A stretch of DNA of 64,000 nt, from the NCBI GenBank assembly GCA_025056865.1, contig JANWVO010000048.1, positions 62,001 to 126,000 of the forward strand. Reading direction: 5' to 3'. The DNA comes from Bryobacteraceae bacterium. Its GTDB lineage: Bacteria; Acidobacteriota; Terriglobia; Bryobacterales; Bryobacteraceae. The notes beneath the pieces were generated by a model. That model did no database searches and was not told where the DNA came from. It saw only the letters and a list, made by a program, of their open reading frames with translations. Both the position numbers and the translations under genes were made by a program. Below are positions 40,544 through 49,371 of this stretch, piece after piece; position 1 is the stretch's first letter, and each line of letters starts with the position of its first letter.

Positions 40544-41934
40544 GGCGTCTGGCACTGCTTCTGGCTGCCGCTCTCCCGCTGGCGGCGCAGAATCCTCTCA
40601 CCCTCGAGGAGGTGCTCCGCTCTGTGGACGAGCATTACCCGCCGCTGCTGGCCGCGCTCCAGGACCGCACGCTGGCGGCGTCCGACGTGCTTGCCGCCTC
40701 CAGCCGGTTCGACCTCTCCGTGCGCAGCTCTTACGAAGGTTCGCACGGAGGCTATTACCAGGCGGACATCTACCGCGCGGGCGTCGAACAGGCGCTCCAG
40801 TTCCAGGGCATCTCCTACTTCGCCGGCTACCAGCTCGGCAACGGCTCCTTTGCCAGCTACGACGGCAAGCTCCAGACCGACACGGGCGGCGAATACCGTG
40901 CCGGGCTGCGCATGCCGCTGCTGCGGGACCGCGCCATTGATGTACGCCGCGCCGATCTCCAGAAGGCGCTCATCGGGCGCCGCATTGCCGACCTTGGCGT
41001 CGACCAGCAGCGGCTCGTCATCCTCCAGCTCGCCACACGCCGCTATTACGAATGGGTGGCCGCCGGGCAGCGCTACCGCGTGGCGCGGGCGGTGCTGAAG
41101 GTGGCCGAGGAGCGCGATGCGCAGCTCAGGGAAGCGGCGCGCCTCGGCCAGATCCCGCAGATCGACGTCACCGACAACCAGCGCGCCATCCTCACGCGCC
41201 GCGCCCAGGTGATCGAAGCGCTCCGCGGCCTGCAACAGGCCGCCATCGAGCTGTCGCTGTTCTACCGCGACGGCGCTGGCAATCCGGTGCTGCCCCCCGA
41301 GGAGCGCCTGCCGGAAGCGTTCCCCGCCATGCGCGACATCGACGAGCAGCGGCTCCAGGAGGATATCGAGCTGGCGCTGAAGCGCCGTCCCGAAATCCGC
41401 CGCTTCCAGGCGCAGCGCAGCCAGGTGGAGGTGGACCGGAAGCTTGCGCAGAACCAGCTCATGCCGAACATCGACATGGTGCTCAGCTTCACCAGCCAGC
41501 TCGGCGAGCGGCGCGTGCGGCGCGGCCCCAACGACGTCACCGCCTCGCTGATCTTCGACCTGCCCGCGCAGCGCCGCGCCGCCAGGAGCCGCGATCTGGC
41601 GGCTCTGGCGCGCATCGAGCAGTTCGACCAGCGCGAGCGCTTCGCCCGCGACCAGATCACCGCCGAGGTCCGTGACGCCTACTCCGCGCTGAAAACCGCA
41701 TGGGAGCGGGCGCGCGTGCTGCGTGAAGAGGTGGAGGTCGCGCGCCAGCTTGAGATCGCCGAACGCGTGCGCTTCGAACTCGGCGAGGGGAACCTGTTCC
41801 TGGTCAATCTGCGCGAGCAGGCCACCTACGAGACGGAGCTGCGCGAAGTGGCGGCCGTGGCCGAATACTTCCGCGCCCTTGCGCTCTATGAATACGCCAT
41901 TGCCGAAGCCATGAGCCGGCCGCGCACGCCCTGA
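40540..41934 (+). CDS. TolC-family outer-membrane channel
   Basis: A 464-residue protein with a signal peptide (MRRLALLLAAALPLAAQ). The mature chain begins NPLTLEEVLRSVDEHYP, the usual TolC-family opening, and contains long helices with repeated structure (RQADL-like RRADLQKALIGRR and AWERARVLREEVEVARQLE). The N-terminal barrel strands include SSYEGSHGGYY. It is the last gene of the ABC/HlyD/TolC operon and completes a channel across both membranes. Confidence 0.9.
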   Translation: MRRLALLLAAALPLAAQNPLTLEEVLRSVDEHYPPLLAALQDRTLAASDVLAASSRFDLSVRSSYEGSHGGYYQADIYRAGVEQALQFQGISYFAGYQLGNGSFASYDGKLQTDTGGEYRAGLRMPLLRDRAIDVRRADLQKALIGRRIADLGVDQQRLVILQLATRRYYEWVAAGQRYRVARAVLKVAEERDAQLREAARLGQIPQIDVTDNQRAILTRRAQVIEALRGLQQAAIELSLFYRDGAGNPVLPPEERLPEAFPAMRDIDEQRLQEDIELALKRRPEIRRFQAQRSQVEVDRKLAQNQLMPNIDMVLSFTSQLGERRVRRGPNDVTASLIFDLPAQRRAARSRDLAALARIEQFDQRERFARDQITAEVRDAYSALKTAWERARVLREEVEVARQLEIAERVRFELGEGNLFLVNLREQATYETELREVAAVAEYFRALALYEYAIAEAMSRPRTP

Positions 41935-41946
41935 GCGGGCCAGCGG

Positions 41947-42825
41947 TCAAAGGGAGAGCTTCCCCTCGTAGACCATGTCCTTCAGCCGGAATTTCTTCTT
42001 GACTTCCATCGGGCCGCGGCGCATGCAGAACTCCACTTCCCTGTCCTCGAGCTCGATCGGGTGATCCTTCGGAAAGCGGAAGATCAGCACGCCGCGCGGC
42101 CCGCCCGGCGGCAGGGTCACCGAGGACGGGTGGAGCTTCTCATGCTCTTTCCAGGCGAGCCATGTGTTCTCCTTGAGGGCGGCCATCCACTGCTCCGGAT
42201 CGCCGCCGCGCCGCTCGCGGCCGCCGCCTGCCGGGCCGGCTTTTCCGGCCTCCGGCCTCGGCTCTCCGCCGGGCGCGGGGCCGCCCATGCCACCCGGCCT
42301 CATCTCGCCCTCCTGCGGCGGCCCCATTGGCGGGCCGATCACGGCAATGACATAGTCTGGCTCCTCCCGCTCGACGAACTCGCGCGCCTGCGGTGAGGAG
42401 TCCGCCTCCGCCCCCATGCGCGCCCGCACGGTGGCCAGCTTGATCGGCTTGGCCGACTGCCAGCGGATCTGGAAAGTGATCGAGGGGGCCATGGTTCCGC
42501 CCATGCCTTCGCCCATGCCGGGCCGGCCGCCCATGCCGCCCATTCCGGGATCGCTGCCCCCGCCGACGCTGGCGTCTGCCATGCCGCCGCCCATCGGCGC
42601 GCCTCCGCGGCCGCCGCGGCGTCCTCCCCCGCCACCCATTGGCATGCCGCTCGACAACGTGATGGAAACCTGCTTGGCCCATGGCGAATCCGTCAGAATG
42701 CGCTGGATGTCCTTCTCTGTCCACTCGCCGGGCGGCTTGGTCCAGGGATCGGCGGCCCGCAGCGGCAACGGCAGCGCCGCTGCCAGCGAGGCGAGCAAAG
42801 TGCGGCGGGGAATTCCTGACAGCAT
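41947..42825 (-). CDS. exported protein with Gly/Met-rich insertions
   Basis: A 292-residue protein with a signal peptide (MLSGIPRRTLLASLAAALPLPLRAADP). PWTKPPGEWTEKDIQRILTDSPWAKQVSI begins a domain that seems recurrent in acidobacteria. Two low-complexity insertions split it: residues 62-111 rich in Gly, Met and Arg (GMPMGGGGGRRGG and GMGGMGGRPGMG) and residues 165-205 rich in Pro, Gly and Glu. The C-terminal part (GVLIFRFPKDHPIELEDREV) is beta-rich. No function can be assigned; the Met-rich parts could bind metal. It converges on the type I operon and is not part of it. Confidence 0.65.
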   Translation of the reverse strand: MLSGIPRRTLLASLAAALPLPLRAADPWTKPPGEWTEKDIQRILTDSPWAKQVSITLSSGMPMGGGGGRRGGRGGAPMGGGMADASVGGGSDPGMGGMGGRPGMGEGMGGTMAPSITFQIRWQSAKPIKLATVRARMGAEADSSPQAREFVEREEPDYVIAVIGPPMGPPQEGEMRPGGMGGPAPGGEPRPEAGKAGPAGGGRERRGGDPEQWMAALKENTWLAWKEHEKLHPSSVTLPPGGPRGVLIFRFPKDHPIELEDREVEFCMRRGPMEVKKKFRLKDMVYEGKLSL

Positions 42826-42908
42826 TTGCAAAACTCCGCCCACACTATAACGCACCCGGCAGTCTGATTGAAGCTGGCCTGCCTGACGACAGGCGCCTTT
42901 GTGGCAGG

Positions 42909-44348
42909 ATGGGTAAATTCGAGATGTTGGTCAGCGTCCTCATTCCCGCCTACAACGAGGAGGAGTTTCTTTCCGTGGTGGTCGACCGGGTGCTCGGCGC
43001 GCCGCTGCCCGAGGGGCTCGAGCGGGAAGTGATCATCGTCGACGACGGCTCCTCGGACGCTACGGGCGAGATCGCGCTGGAGGCCGCGCGCCGCCACGGC
43101 GGCGCCGTGCGGGCGCTGCGCCATGAGCGCAACCGGGGCAAGGGCGCCGCCATCCGCACGGCGCTGGAAGCGGCCCGCGGCGAATTCGCCATCATCCAGG
43201 ACGCCGACCTCGAGTATGATCCCCGCGAATTCCCGAAGCTGCTCGCGCCGCTGGTGGAAGGCCGCGCCGACGCCGTCTACGGCACCCGCTTCGCCGTCGG
43301 CACGGAGCGGCGCGTGCTCTACTACTGGCACGCCGTCGCCAACCGATGGCTGACCGCGCTGGCCAACTTCGCCAGCGATCTCAACCTCACCGATGTGTGG
43401 ACCGGCTACAAGGCCTTCCGCACGGATCTGGCGCGCAGCATTCCGCTGCGTTCGCAGGGATTCAGCTTCGAGCCGGAAATCACGCTGAAGCTGGCACAGC
43501 GCGAAGCCGTCATCTATGAAACGCCGGTCAGCTACCACGGCCGCACCTACGAGGAAGGCAAGAAGATCCGCAAACGCGACGCGCTGCTGGGCCTGCTGAC
43601 CATCCTCCGGTTCAGCATCCAGCGGGACATCTATGCCGACCCGGGCGCGGAGATCCTCGACCGGCTGGCCGCCGCCCGCCGTTTCAACGCGTGGATGGCG
43701 GAGACCATCGCCCCCTACGTCGGCCGGCGCGTGCTAGAAATCGGCGCGGGCATCGGCAACCTCACCCGGAGGCTGGCGCCGAAGCGCGAATTGTACATCG
43801 CTTCCGACATCGACGACGGACACCTGGCGAGGCTCGCTGCGCGGTTGTCGCACCGGCCGCAGGTGCGCGTGGCGCGCATCGACCTGAGCCGCTGCGAAGA
43901 CTTCCTGCCCTTCGCCGGGCAGGTGGACACGGTCGTGTGCCTGAACGTCGTGGAGCATGTCGAGGACGACAGGCTGGCGCTCCGCAACATCCACGACGTG
44001 CTCGCCCCGGGCGGCCGGGCCATCATCCTCGTGCCGGAAGGGCCGGGGATCTACGGGCAGCTCGACGTCGTACTCGGCCATTTCCGCCGTTACACGGAAG
44101 CCGAGCTGCGGCAGAAGATGCTGGAGGCCGGCTTCGAACTGGAGCGCCTGTTCGGCTTCAACCGGGTGACGCGGCCGGGCTGGTGGTGGAACGGCCGCCT
44201 TCTGCGGCGCCGCACCTTCAGCCGCATCCAGCTCTGGGCGTTTGACCGGCTGGTGTGGCTGTGGAAGCGCATCGACGGCTGGCTGCCCTGGCGCGGCGTC
44301 TCGCTGATCGCCGTGGGCCGCAAGCCGGCCGGGCCTCAGACGAGGTAA
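42909..44348 (+). CDS. bifunctional GT2 glycosyltransferase / SAM methyltransferase
   Basis: A 479-residue fusion. Residues 6-240 are a polyprenyl-phosphate GT2: [52 protein letters not shown] and [13 protein letters not shown]. Residues 255-479 are a class I methyltransferase: [17 protein letters not shown], then [17 protein letters not shown] and [13 protein letters not shown]. Both domains look complete. It probably builds a modified sugar or a lipid-linked glycan; the acceptor is unknown. The domains are joined in one reading frame without a break. It overlaps the dnaJ end by 13 bases. Confidence 0.88.
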   Translation: MGKFEMLVSVLIPAYNEEEFLSVVVDRVLGAPLPEGLEREVIIVDDGSSDATGEIALEAARRHGGAVRALRHERNRGKGAAIRTALEAARGEFAIIQDADLEYDPREFPKLLAPLVEGRADAVYGTRFAVGTERRVLYYWHAVANRWLTALANFASDLNLTDVWTGYKAFRTDLARSIPLRSQGFSFEPEITLKLAQREAVIYETPVSYHGRTYEEGKKIRKRDALLGLLTILRFSIQRDIYADPGAEILDRLAAARRFNAWMAETIAPYVGRRVLEIGAGIGNLTRRLAPKRELYIASDIDDGHLARLAARLSHRPQVRVARIDLSRCEDFLPFAGQVDTVVCLNVVEHVEDDRLALRNIHDVLAPGGRAIILVPEGPGIYGQLDVVLGHFRRYTEAELRQKMLEAGFELERLFGFNRVTRPGWWWNGRLLRRRTFSRIQLWAFDRLVWLWKRIDGWLPWRGVSLIAVGRKPAGPQTR

Positions 44349-45451
44349 TCCTTCAGCTTCTCGAGCAGCGACTTCTGCTGCGGCTCGCTCTCGTCAGGCA
44401 GGGTCTCGCGGAGCTGTTCGAACAGCTTGCGCTGCTCGCGCGTGAGCTTGCGCGGGATGCGGACGTCCAGGTGGATCACCAGATCGCCGCGTCCCTTGCC
44501 ATGCAGGTGTGGCACGCCCTTGCCCTTGAGGCGGATCGTCTCTCCGCTCTGCACGCCCTCCGGCACTTTCACCGTCTCCAGCCCGTCGAAGGTCAGGATG
44601 TGAAGTTCGGTGCCCAGCGCCGCCTGCGCCACATTCAGGGGCACCGTGCAGTGCAGATCGTCTTCGCGCCGTTCGAACACCGGGTGGGGCTTGACGATGA
44701 TGAAGACGTAGAGGTCGCCAGGCGGACCGCCGTTTACCCCCGGCTGGCCTTCGCCGGCGACGCGCATCTTGTTGCCGCTGTCGATGCCCGGCGGGATCTG
44801 CAACTTCAGCTTGCGCGTCGTCTGCACATGGCCCTCGCCCTGGCAGTTCCGGCAGGGCCGGCGGAGCACGCGCCCGGAGCCGCCGCAGTAGGAGCAGGTC
44901 CTGCGGATGGTGAGAAAGCCCTGGCGGTAGAACTGCTCGCCGCGCCCGTGGCAGTGCGTGCAGGTGGCCCAGCCGTCGCGGGACTCCGCGCCGGAACCCT
45001 GGCAGGACGGGCAGGTTTCCAGCCGCGGCACCTGGATTTCGACTTCCTTGCCGAAGATCGCGTCTTCGAAGTTGATTTCCAGGTCGAAGCGCGTGTCCTC
45101 GCCGCGCTGCGGGCGGTTGCGCCGCCGCGCGGAGGTTCCAAACAGATCGCCGAATCCGAAAAAGTCCCCGAAAATATCGGCGAAATCCGCGAAGGCGTCC
45201 GGATTGAAGCCCGGCGCGGCGGAGCCGGACAGGCCCTGATGGCCGTAGGCGTCGTAAATGCGGCGCTTCTCGGGATCGGACAGGACGCTGTAGGCTTCAG
45301 CCGCTTCCTTGAAGCGCTCTTCCGCTTCCTTGTCTCCGGGGTTGCGGTCCGGATGGTACTTCAGCGCCAGCTTGCGGTAGGCGCTTTTCAGCTCCTGCTC
45401 GGTGGCGGAGCGCGAGACGCCGAGGATCTCGTAGTAGTCGCGCCTGGTCAC
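44336..45451 (-). CDS. dnaJ: chaperone protein DnaJ
   Basis: A 371-residue Hsp40. The J domain has HPD at 33-35 in [17 protein letters not shown] Gly/Phe-rich linker follows, then four CxxCxGxG zinc motifs ([24 protein letters not shown] and CRNCQGEG), and two beta-sandwich C-terminal domains ending in a basic tail. It stimulates DnaK. It is the last gene of hrcA-grpE-dnaJ; dnaK is not in the window. The dnaJ stop overlaps the convergent glycosyltransferase gene. Confidence 0.96.
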   Translation of the reverse strand: MTRRDYYEILGVSRSATEQELKSAYRKLALKYHPDRNPGDKEAEERFKEAAEAYSVLSDPEKRRIYDAYGHQGLSGSAAPGFNPDAFADFADIFGDFFGFGDLFGTSARRRNRPQRGEDTRFDLEINFEDAIFGKEVEIQVPRLETCPSCQGSGAESRDGWATCTHCHGRGEQFYRQGFLTIRRTCSYCGGSGRVLRRPCRNCQGEGHVQTTRKLKLQIPPGIDSGNKMRVAGEGQPGVNGGPPGDLYVFIIVKPHPVFERREDDLHCTVPLNVAQAALGTELHILTFDGLETVKVPEGVQSGETIRLKGKGVPHLHGKGRGDLVIHLDVRIPRKLTREQRKLFEQLRETLPDESEPQQKSLLEKLKDYLV

Positions 45452-45454
45452 CGG

Positions 45455-46033
45455 TCAGCCCTTGACCGCGACGCGCACCAGCGCCGCGCGCAGAAGCCGC
45501 CCCTTGAAGAGGTAGCCGCGTTGCAGCTCGGCAACGACGGTGTCCTGCTCCACATTCGGGTCGGTAATCCGCTCGATGGCCTCGTGGTAGTTCGGGTCGA
45601 ACGGCTTGCCTTCCGATTCGAAGGGCTCCAGCCCGAGCTTCTTCAAAGCATCAGAAAACCGCTGATAGATCAGCTCGATGCCGCGGACATAGTCGGCATC
45701 GGAGGACTGCGCCTTCAGCGCGCGCTCGAAGTCGTCCAGCACCGGCAGCAGCGCCTTCACGGCGCCCATTGCCGCATACTCGATCGCCTCCAGCCGCTCC
45801 CGCTCGGTGCGCTTGCGGAAATTGTCGAACTCCGCCGCCAGGCGCAGATAGCGGTCCTGAAGCTCCGCCTTTTCCTGCGCCAGACGGTCGCGCTCGGCAG
45901 CCACAGTCTCGGCTTCCGTTGGGGCGGCCTCTGCGGCCGCCTGTTCTTCGCCTGAAGACTTCAGGGCCGCCTGCGCCTCCTCCGACAGCGCAGCCACATC
46001 CTGGATGGCGTTGGGCACTTCCTGTTCAGACAT
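45455..46033 (-). CDS. grpE: nucleotide exchange factor GrpE
   Basis: A 192-residue cofactor that releases ADP from DnaK. After an acidic, disordered N-terminus (about 1-50) there is a long coiled-coil helix (RDRLAQEKAELQDRYLRLA) with the family segment AAEFDNFRKRTERERLE, and a C-terminal beta domain starting FDPNYHEAIERI and ending LRAALVRVAVKG. It lies 3 bases before dnaJ and 46 bases after hrcA, so the three are probably one transcript. Confidence 0.95.
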   Translation of the reverse strand: MSEQEVPNAIQDVAALSEEAQAALKSSGEEQAAAEAAPTEAETVAAERDRLAQEKAELQDRYLRLAAEFDNFRKRTERERLEAIEYAAMGAVKALLPVLDDFERALKAQSSDADYVRGIELIYQRFSDALKKLGLEPFESEGKPFDPNYHEAIERITDPNVEQDTVVAELQRGYLFKGRLLRAALVRVAVKG

Positions 46034-46079
46034 ACTCCGGGGAATCCAGTTCCAACTTTCAGGGTAGCAGGCGCCGCCA

Positions 46080-47111
46080 CTACTGCGGCAGGCTCCGCAG
46101 CAGCGACCGCAACTGCACCACCGCCGACATCACGCGCGGATAATTCATCCGCATCGGCCCCAGCACGGCGAGACGCGTTTCCAGCCCGCCCGGGCCTTCC
46201 AAAGTCATGCCGATCAGCGCGAAGTCCCGCAGCGCCGAATGCGCCTCGCCCAGGCCGATGCGCACCTGAAGCCCTTCCTCGCGGGCGTCCAGGAACTGGT
46301 CCAGGAGCTCGATCAGCTTCTGCTTCTCCTCGAGCGCCCGGAACAGCTCCCGCAGGCGTTCGCGCGTGATGTGCAGGTCCAGCCCGAGCAGGTTCGAGGC
46401 GCCCTCCATATAGACGCGCGGGGGCAGCTCGAACGACAGCAGCCCGCGCGCGTGCAGAAGCTGGAGCCGCCGCAGGAGCAGGTCGTAGACGGCCCGCTCC
46501 TCGCTCACCAGCCGGTCCAGCTCGGCGCGGATCGAACGCAGCGCCCAGCCGGAGAAATGCTGGTTGACGTAGTTGCGGATCGACTGAAGCTCGTCCTGCG
46601 TCACCGGCTCCGGCAGGTGCGCCACCTGGTTGTGGACCAGCCCGTCGCGCGTCACCACGATCATCAGGATCCGCTGGTCCGGCAGCCGGATCAGGTCGAT
46701 CTGATCCAGCGTCTGGGCCGAGGCGGGAATGGCCGCCGCGATGCCCACGTTGCGCGTCAGCGAGGTCAGCAGGTGCGACGCCTGCTGCACGCATTCGTCC
46801 GGCGTCGTGCAGGGGGCCAGTTCCATGCGCAGCCGATCGCTCGCCGGAACCTCGCGCAGCCCGGCCGCCACGCTCACCGCGTAATGACGGAACGCTTTTG
46901 CCGTGGGCACCCGCCCTGCGGAAGTGTGCGGCTGCTCCAGATAGCCCATCTCGGCCAGGTCCGACATGATGTTGCGGATCGTGGCCGGGCTGAGCTGGTC
47001 CTTGCGGCGGCGGGCGATGGTGCGCGATGCCACCGGCTCGCCCGTCTCGACATACGTCTGGACGATGGCGTGGAGGATTTCCACCGACCGCTGGCTCAGA
47101 ACCTGCTCCAT
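46080..47111 (-). CDS. hrcA: heat-inducible transcription repressor HrcA
   Basis: A 343-residue repressor. The N-terminal winged helix (SQRSVEILHAIVQTYVETGEPVASRTIA, then SPATIRNIMSDLAEMGYLEQPHTSAGR) is characteristic. The C-terminal part contains the GAF-like and dimerisation regions (LARHEDI-type helices are absent; MTLEGPGGLETRLAVLGPMRMNYPR is the usual closing block). HrcA binds CIRCE elements and controls dnaK/groE genes. No CIRCE (TTAGCACTC-N9-GAGTGCTAA) is visible in the 101 bases upstream of this cluster. Confidence 0.95.
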   Translation of the reverse strand: MEQVLSQRSVEILHAIVQTYVETGEPVASRTIARRRKDQLSPATIRNIMSDLAEMGYLEQPHTSAGRVPTAKAFRHYAVSVAAGLREVPASDRLRMELAPCTTPDECVQQASHLLTSLTRNVGIAAAIPASAQTLDQIDLIRLPDQRILMIVVTRDGLVHNQVAHLPEPVTQDELQSIRNYVNQHFSGWALRSIRAELDRLVSEERAVYDLLLRRLQLLHARGLLSFELPPRVYMEGASNLLGLDLHITRERLRELFRALEEKQKLIELLDQFLDAREEGLQVRIGLGEAHSALRDFALIGMTLEGPGGLETRLAVLGPMRMNYPRVMSAVVQLRSLLRSLPQ

Positions 47112-47212
47112 ACGGGCCCTCAGGGGGCCGCCTGCACCCCTAATTCCGATGATAGGGAACGGCCCGGCATGGATTCAAGAAGCCGCCAGCCGGGGGGCGG
47201 CAGGGCGGGCAG

Positions 47213-47602
47213 TCAGCCTGCGCGGCGCTCGAACATCGCCGCTGTCTCCGGCTTCAGCAACACCCAGAAGGCGTAGACCGAGATCAGCGTCCCCACCGGC
47301 ACGTTGAACAGATGGATGGCCGCCAGCACCAGCCCGAGGATCCGCGCCCACGGGCGGAGGTTGTACAGGCCGTAGCCGAGGATCAGCGTCGGCAGCGACA
47401 GCACCAGGATCACGCCGACGATGACGGTCAGGACCGCCTGAAGAATCGACGCGGGCAGCATGCCCGCGTCGCCGGCGGCGGTGGCAATGATCGCCGGAAC
47501 CATCGAACCCCCGGCGAAAATAATGGCGGCCATCAGGGCGCCAAGCCCGCCCAGTACGATGTTGAACCAGGCGAGGATGCGGACGTGCGTTTCCATGCTC
47601 AT
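47213..47602 (-). CDS. small four-helix membrane protein
   Basis: A 129-residue protein with three to four hydrophobic helices (about 11-40, 50-83, 87-106 and 108-120). It has no catalytic motif. ILAWFNIVLGGLGALMAA at the start and RPWARILGLVLAAIHLFNVPVGTLISVYAFWVLL are recurring patterns in small bacterial membrane proteins of unknown role. GGGAGG lies 4 bases before the ATG at 47602; the second ATG at 47596 is also possible. It diverges from the GT2 synthase. Confidence 0.7.
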   Translation of the reverse strand: MSMETHVRILAWFNIVLGGLGALMAAIIFAGGSMVPAIIATAAGDAGMLPASILQAVLTVIVGVILVLSLPTLILGYGLYNLRPWARILGLVLAAIHLFNVPVGTLISVYAFWVLLKPETAAMFERRAG

Positions 47603-47763
47603 GGGACCTCCCGTATTCTACGTCCGGAATTTCCCGCCTGCGGCAGCCTGGCCGGGGTATCATGAAGAATGGCGGGCAAGGAGGAGAAACCGGGGCGCGC
47701 AGCAGGCCGGGGACGCCGCCTCGCAGGGTTCTGGAACGCGTTCGCACGCAGGAGAGTGTGATC

Positions 47764-49362
47764 ATGCTGGCCTTTCTGTTGGCGCCGTCGGCGGCGAGCC
47801 GCTGGACAAGGATCCTCACCGACGACACCTTCGCCGGCATCCACCAGCTCGACTGGTTCGACTGGGCGCTTCTCATTCCCTACTTCCTGATGCTCGGCAC
47901 GCTCGCCATTTACGGCGCGCACCGCTTCGTCACGATCTTCCGTTACGTGCGTGCGCGGAAACGCATCCCCCGCGAGCCGCAGCAGCGCTTCGAGCAGCTC
48001 CCGCGCGTCACCATCCAGCTTCCGCTGTTCAACGAGCGCAACGTCGTCGACCAGCTCCTCGAAAGCGTGCTCAGGATCCGATATCCGCGCGAACTGCTCG
48101 AAATCCAGGTGCTTGACGACTCCACCGACGACACGCATCCGTACACCGAAGCGCTGGTCGCGCGGCTGCGCGCGCAGGGGCACCCCATCGAGTACATCCA
48201 CCGCACCAACCGCACCGGCTTCAAAGCGGGCGCGCTCCAGGAGGGGATGAAACGGGCCAGCGGCGAGTTCATCGCCATCTTCGACGCTGACTTCATCCCG
48301 CCCGAGGATTTCCTCGAAAAGACGATTCACTTCTTCGCCGACCCGCAGGTCGGCCTCGTGCAGACCCGCTGGACCTACATCAACCGCCACCAGAACCTGC
48401 TCACCGAAGTGCAGGCGCTCATGCTCGACGGCCACTTCGCCCTCGAGCATGTCGCCCGCTGGGGCTCGGGGCTCTTCTTCAACTTCAACGGCACGGCCGG
48501 CATCCTGCGCCGGAAGATGATCGAAGACGCTGGCGGCTGGGAGCACGACACGCTCACTGAAGACAGCGACCTCAGCTACCGCGCGCAGATGAAAGGCTGG
48601 AAGTTCGTCTACCTGCCCTGGATCGAGTGCCCCTCCGAGCTGCCCGTGGACACTTACGGCTTCCAGGTGCAGCAGCAGCGCTGGGCCAAGGGGCTGACGC
48701 AGGTGGCGCTGAAGCTGCTGCCGCGCATCCTCCGCTCGAAGGAGATCGGCTGGCGCGAAAAGCTGGAAGCCTGGTTCCACCTGACGCCCAACATCAGCTA
48801 CCCGATGATGGTCTGCGTGTCGGCGCTCATGCTGCCGGTGATGATGGTGCGTTTCTACATCGGCTGGCAGCAGCTCGTGCTGGTGGACCTGCCCCTCATC
48901 ATCTGCTCGTTCTGGAGCGTCGTGTCGTTCTATCTGCTGGCGGAAAAAGAGCTGTACCCGGATCGGTGGAAGCGCGCCATCCTGATTCTGCCGTTCCTGC
49001 TGGCGATGGGCGTAGCGCTGACGATCTCGAACACCAAGGCGGTGCTGGAGGCGCTGCTTGGGCGGCAGTCGAGCTTCGTGCGCACGCCGAAATACGCGCC
49101 GAAGGCCACCGGCGGACAGGTGGCCGTCGTTTACCGGCGCAAGTCCGGCTGGCTGCCCTTCGCCGAGATCGCGATGGGCTTCTTCTTCCTCGGCATGGTG
49201 GCTTACTGCATCGACGTGATGAACTTCTTCGCCCTGCCGTTCCTGATGATCTTCGTCTCAGGCTACTTCTGGGCGGGCTTCTCCACGCTGTGGCAGGAGC
49301 ACCAGGCCCGGCTGCGCTTCGAGCGCGCCGCCCGCAAGGTGGAAGTCGAAGCCGTCAGCTAG
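47764..49362 (+). CDS. cellulose-synthase-like GT2 membrane glycosyltransferase
   Basis: A 532-residue processive GT2. A membrane region lies at about 30-60 and several helices at about 335-505. The catalytic core has LPRVTIQLPLFNERNVVDQL, VLDDSTDDT, DADFIPPEDF, TEDSDLSYRAQ and QVQQQRWAKG, that is the D, DxD, TED and QxxRW set of cellulose/mannan/chitin synthases. It resembles the CslA/CslC-like bacterial group that makes beta-linked glucan or mannan. GGAGAG stands 8 bases before the ATG. No partner (BcsB, BcsC-like) adjoins it. Product and acceptor are inferred. Confidence 0.9.
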   Translation: MLAFLLAPSAASRWTRILTDDTFAGIHQLDWFDWALLIPYFLMLGTLAIYGAHRFVTIFRYVRARKRIPREPQQRFEQLPRVTIQLPLFNERNVVDQLLESVLRIRYPRELLEIQVLDDSTDDTHPYTEALVARLRAQGHPIEYIHRTNRTGFKAGALQEGMKRASGEFIAIFDADFIPPEDFLEKTIHFFADPQVGLVQTRWTYINRHQNLLTEVQALMLDGHFALEHVARWGSGLFFNFNGTAGILRRKMIEDAGGWEHDTLTEDSDLSYRAQMKGWKFVYLPWIECPSELPVDTYGFQVQQQRWAKGLTQVALKLLPRILRSKEIGWREKLEAWFHLTPNISYPMMVCVSALMLPVMMVRFYIGWQQLVLVDLPLIICSFWSVVSFYLLAEKELYPDRWKRAILILPFLLAMGVALTISNTKAVLEALLGRQSSFVRTPKYAPKATGGQVAVVYRRKSGWLPFAEIAMGFFFLGMVAYCIDVMNFFALPFLMIFVSGYFWAGFSTLWQEHQARLRFERAARKVEVEAVS

Positions 49363-49371
49363 CAGGCAAGC

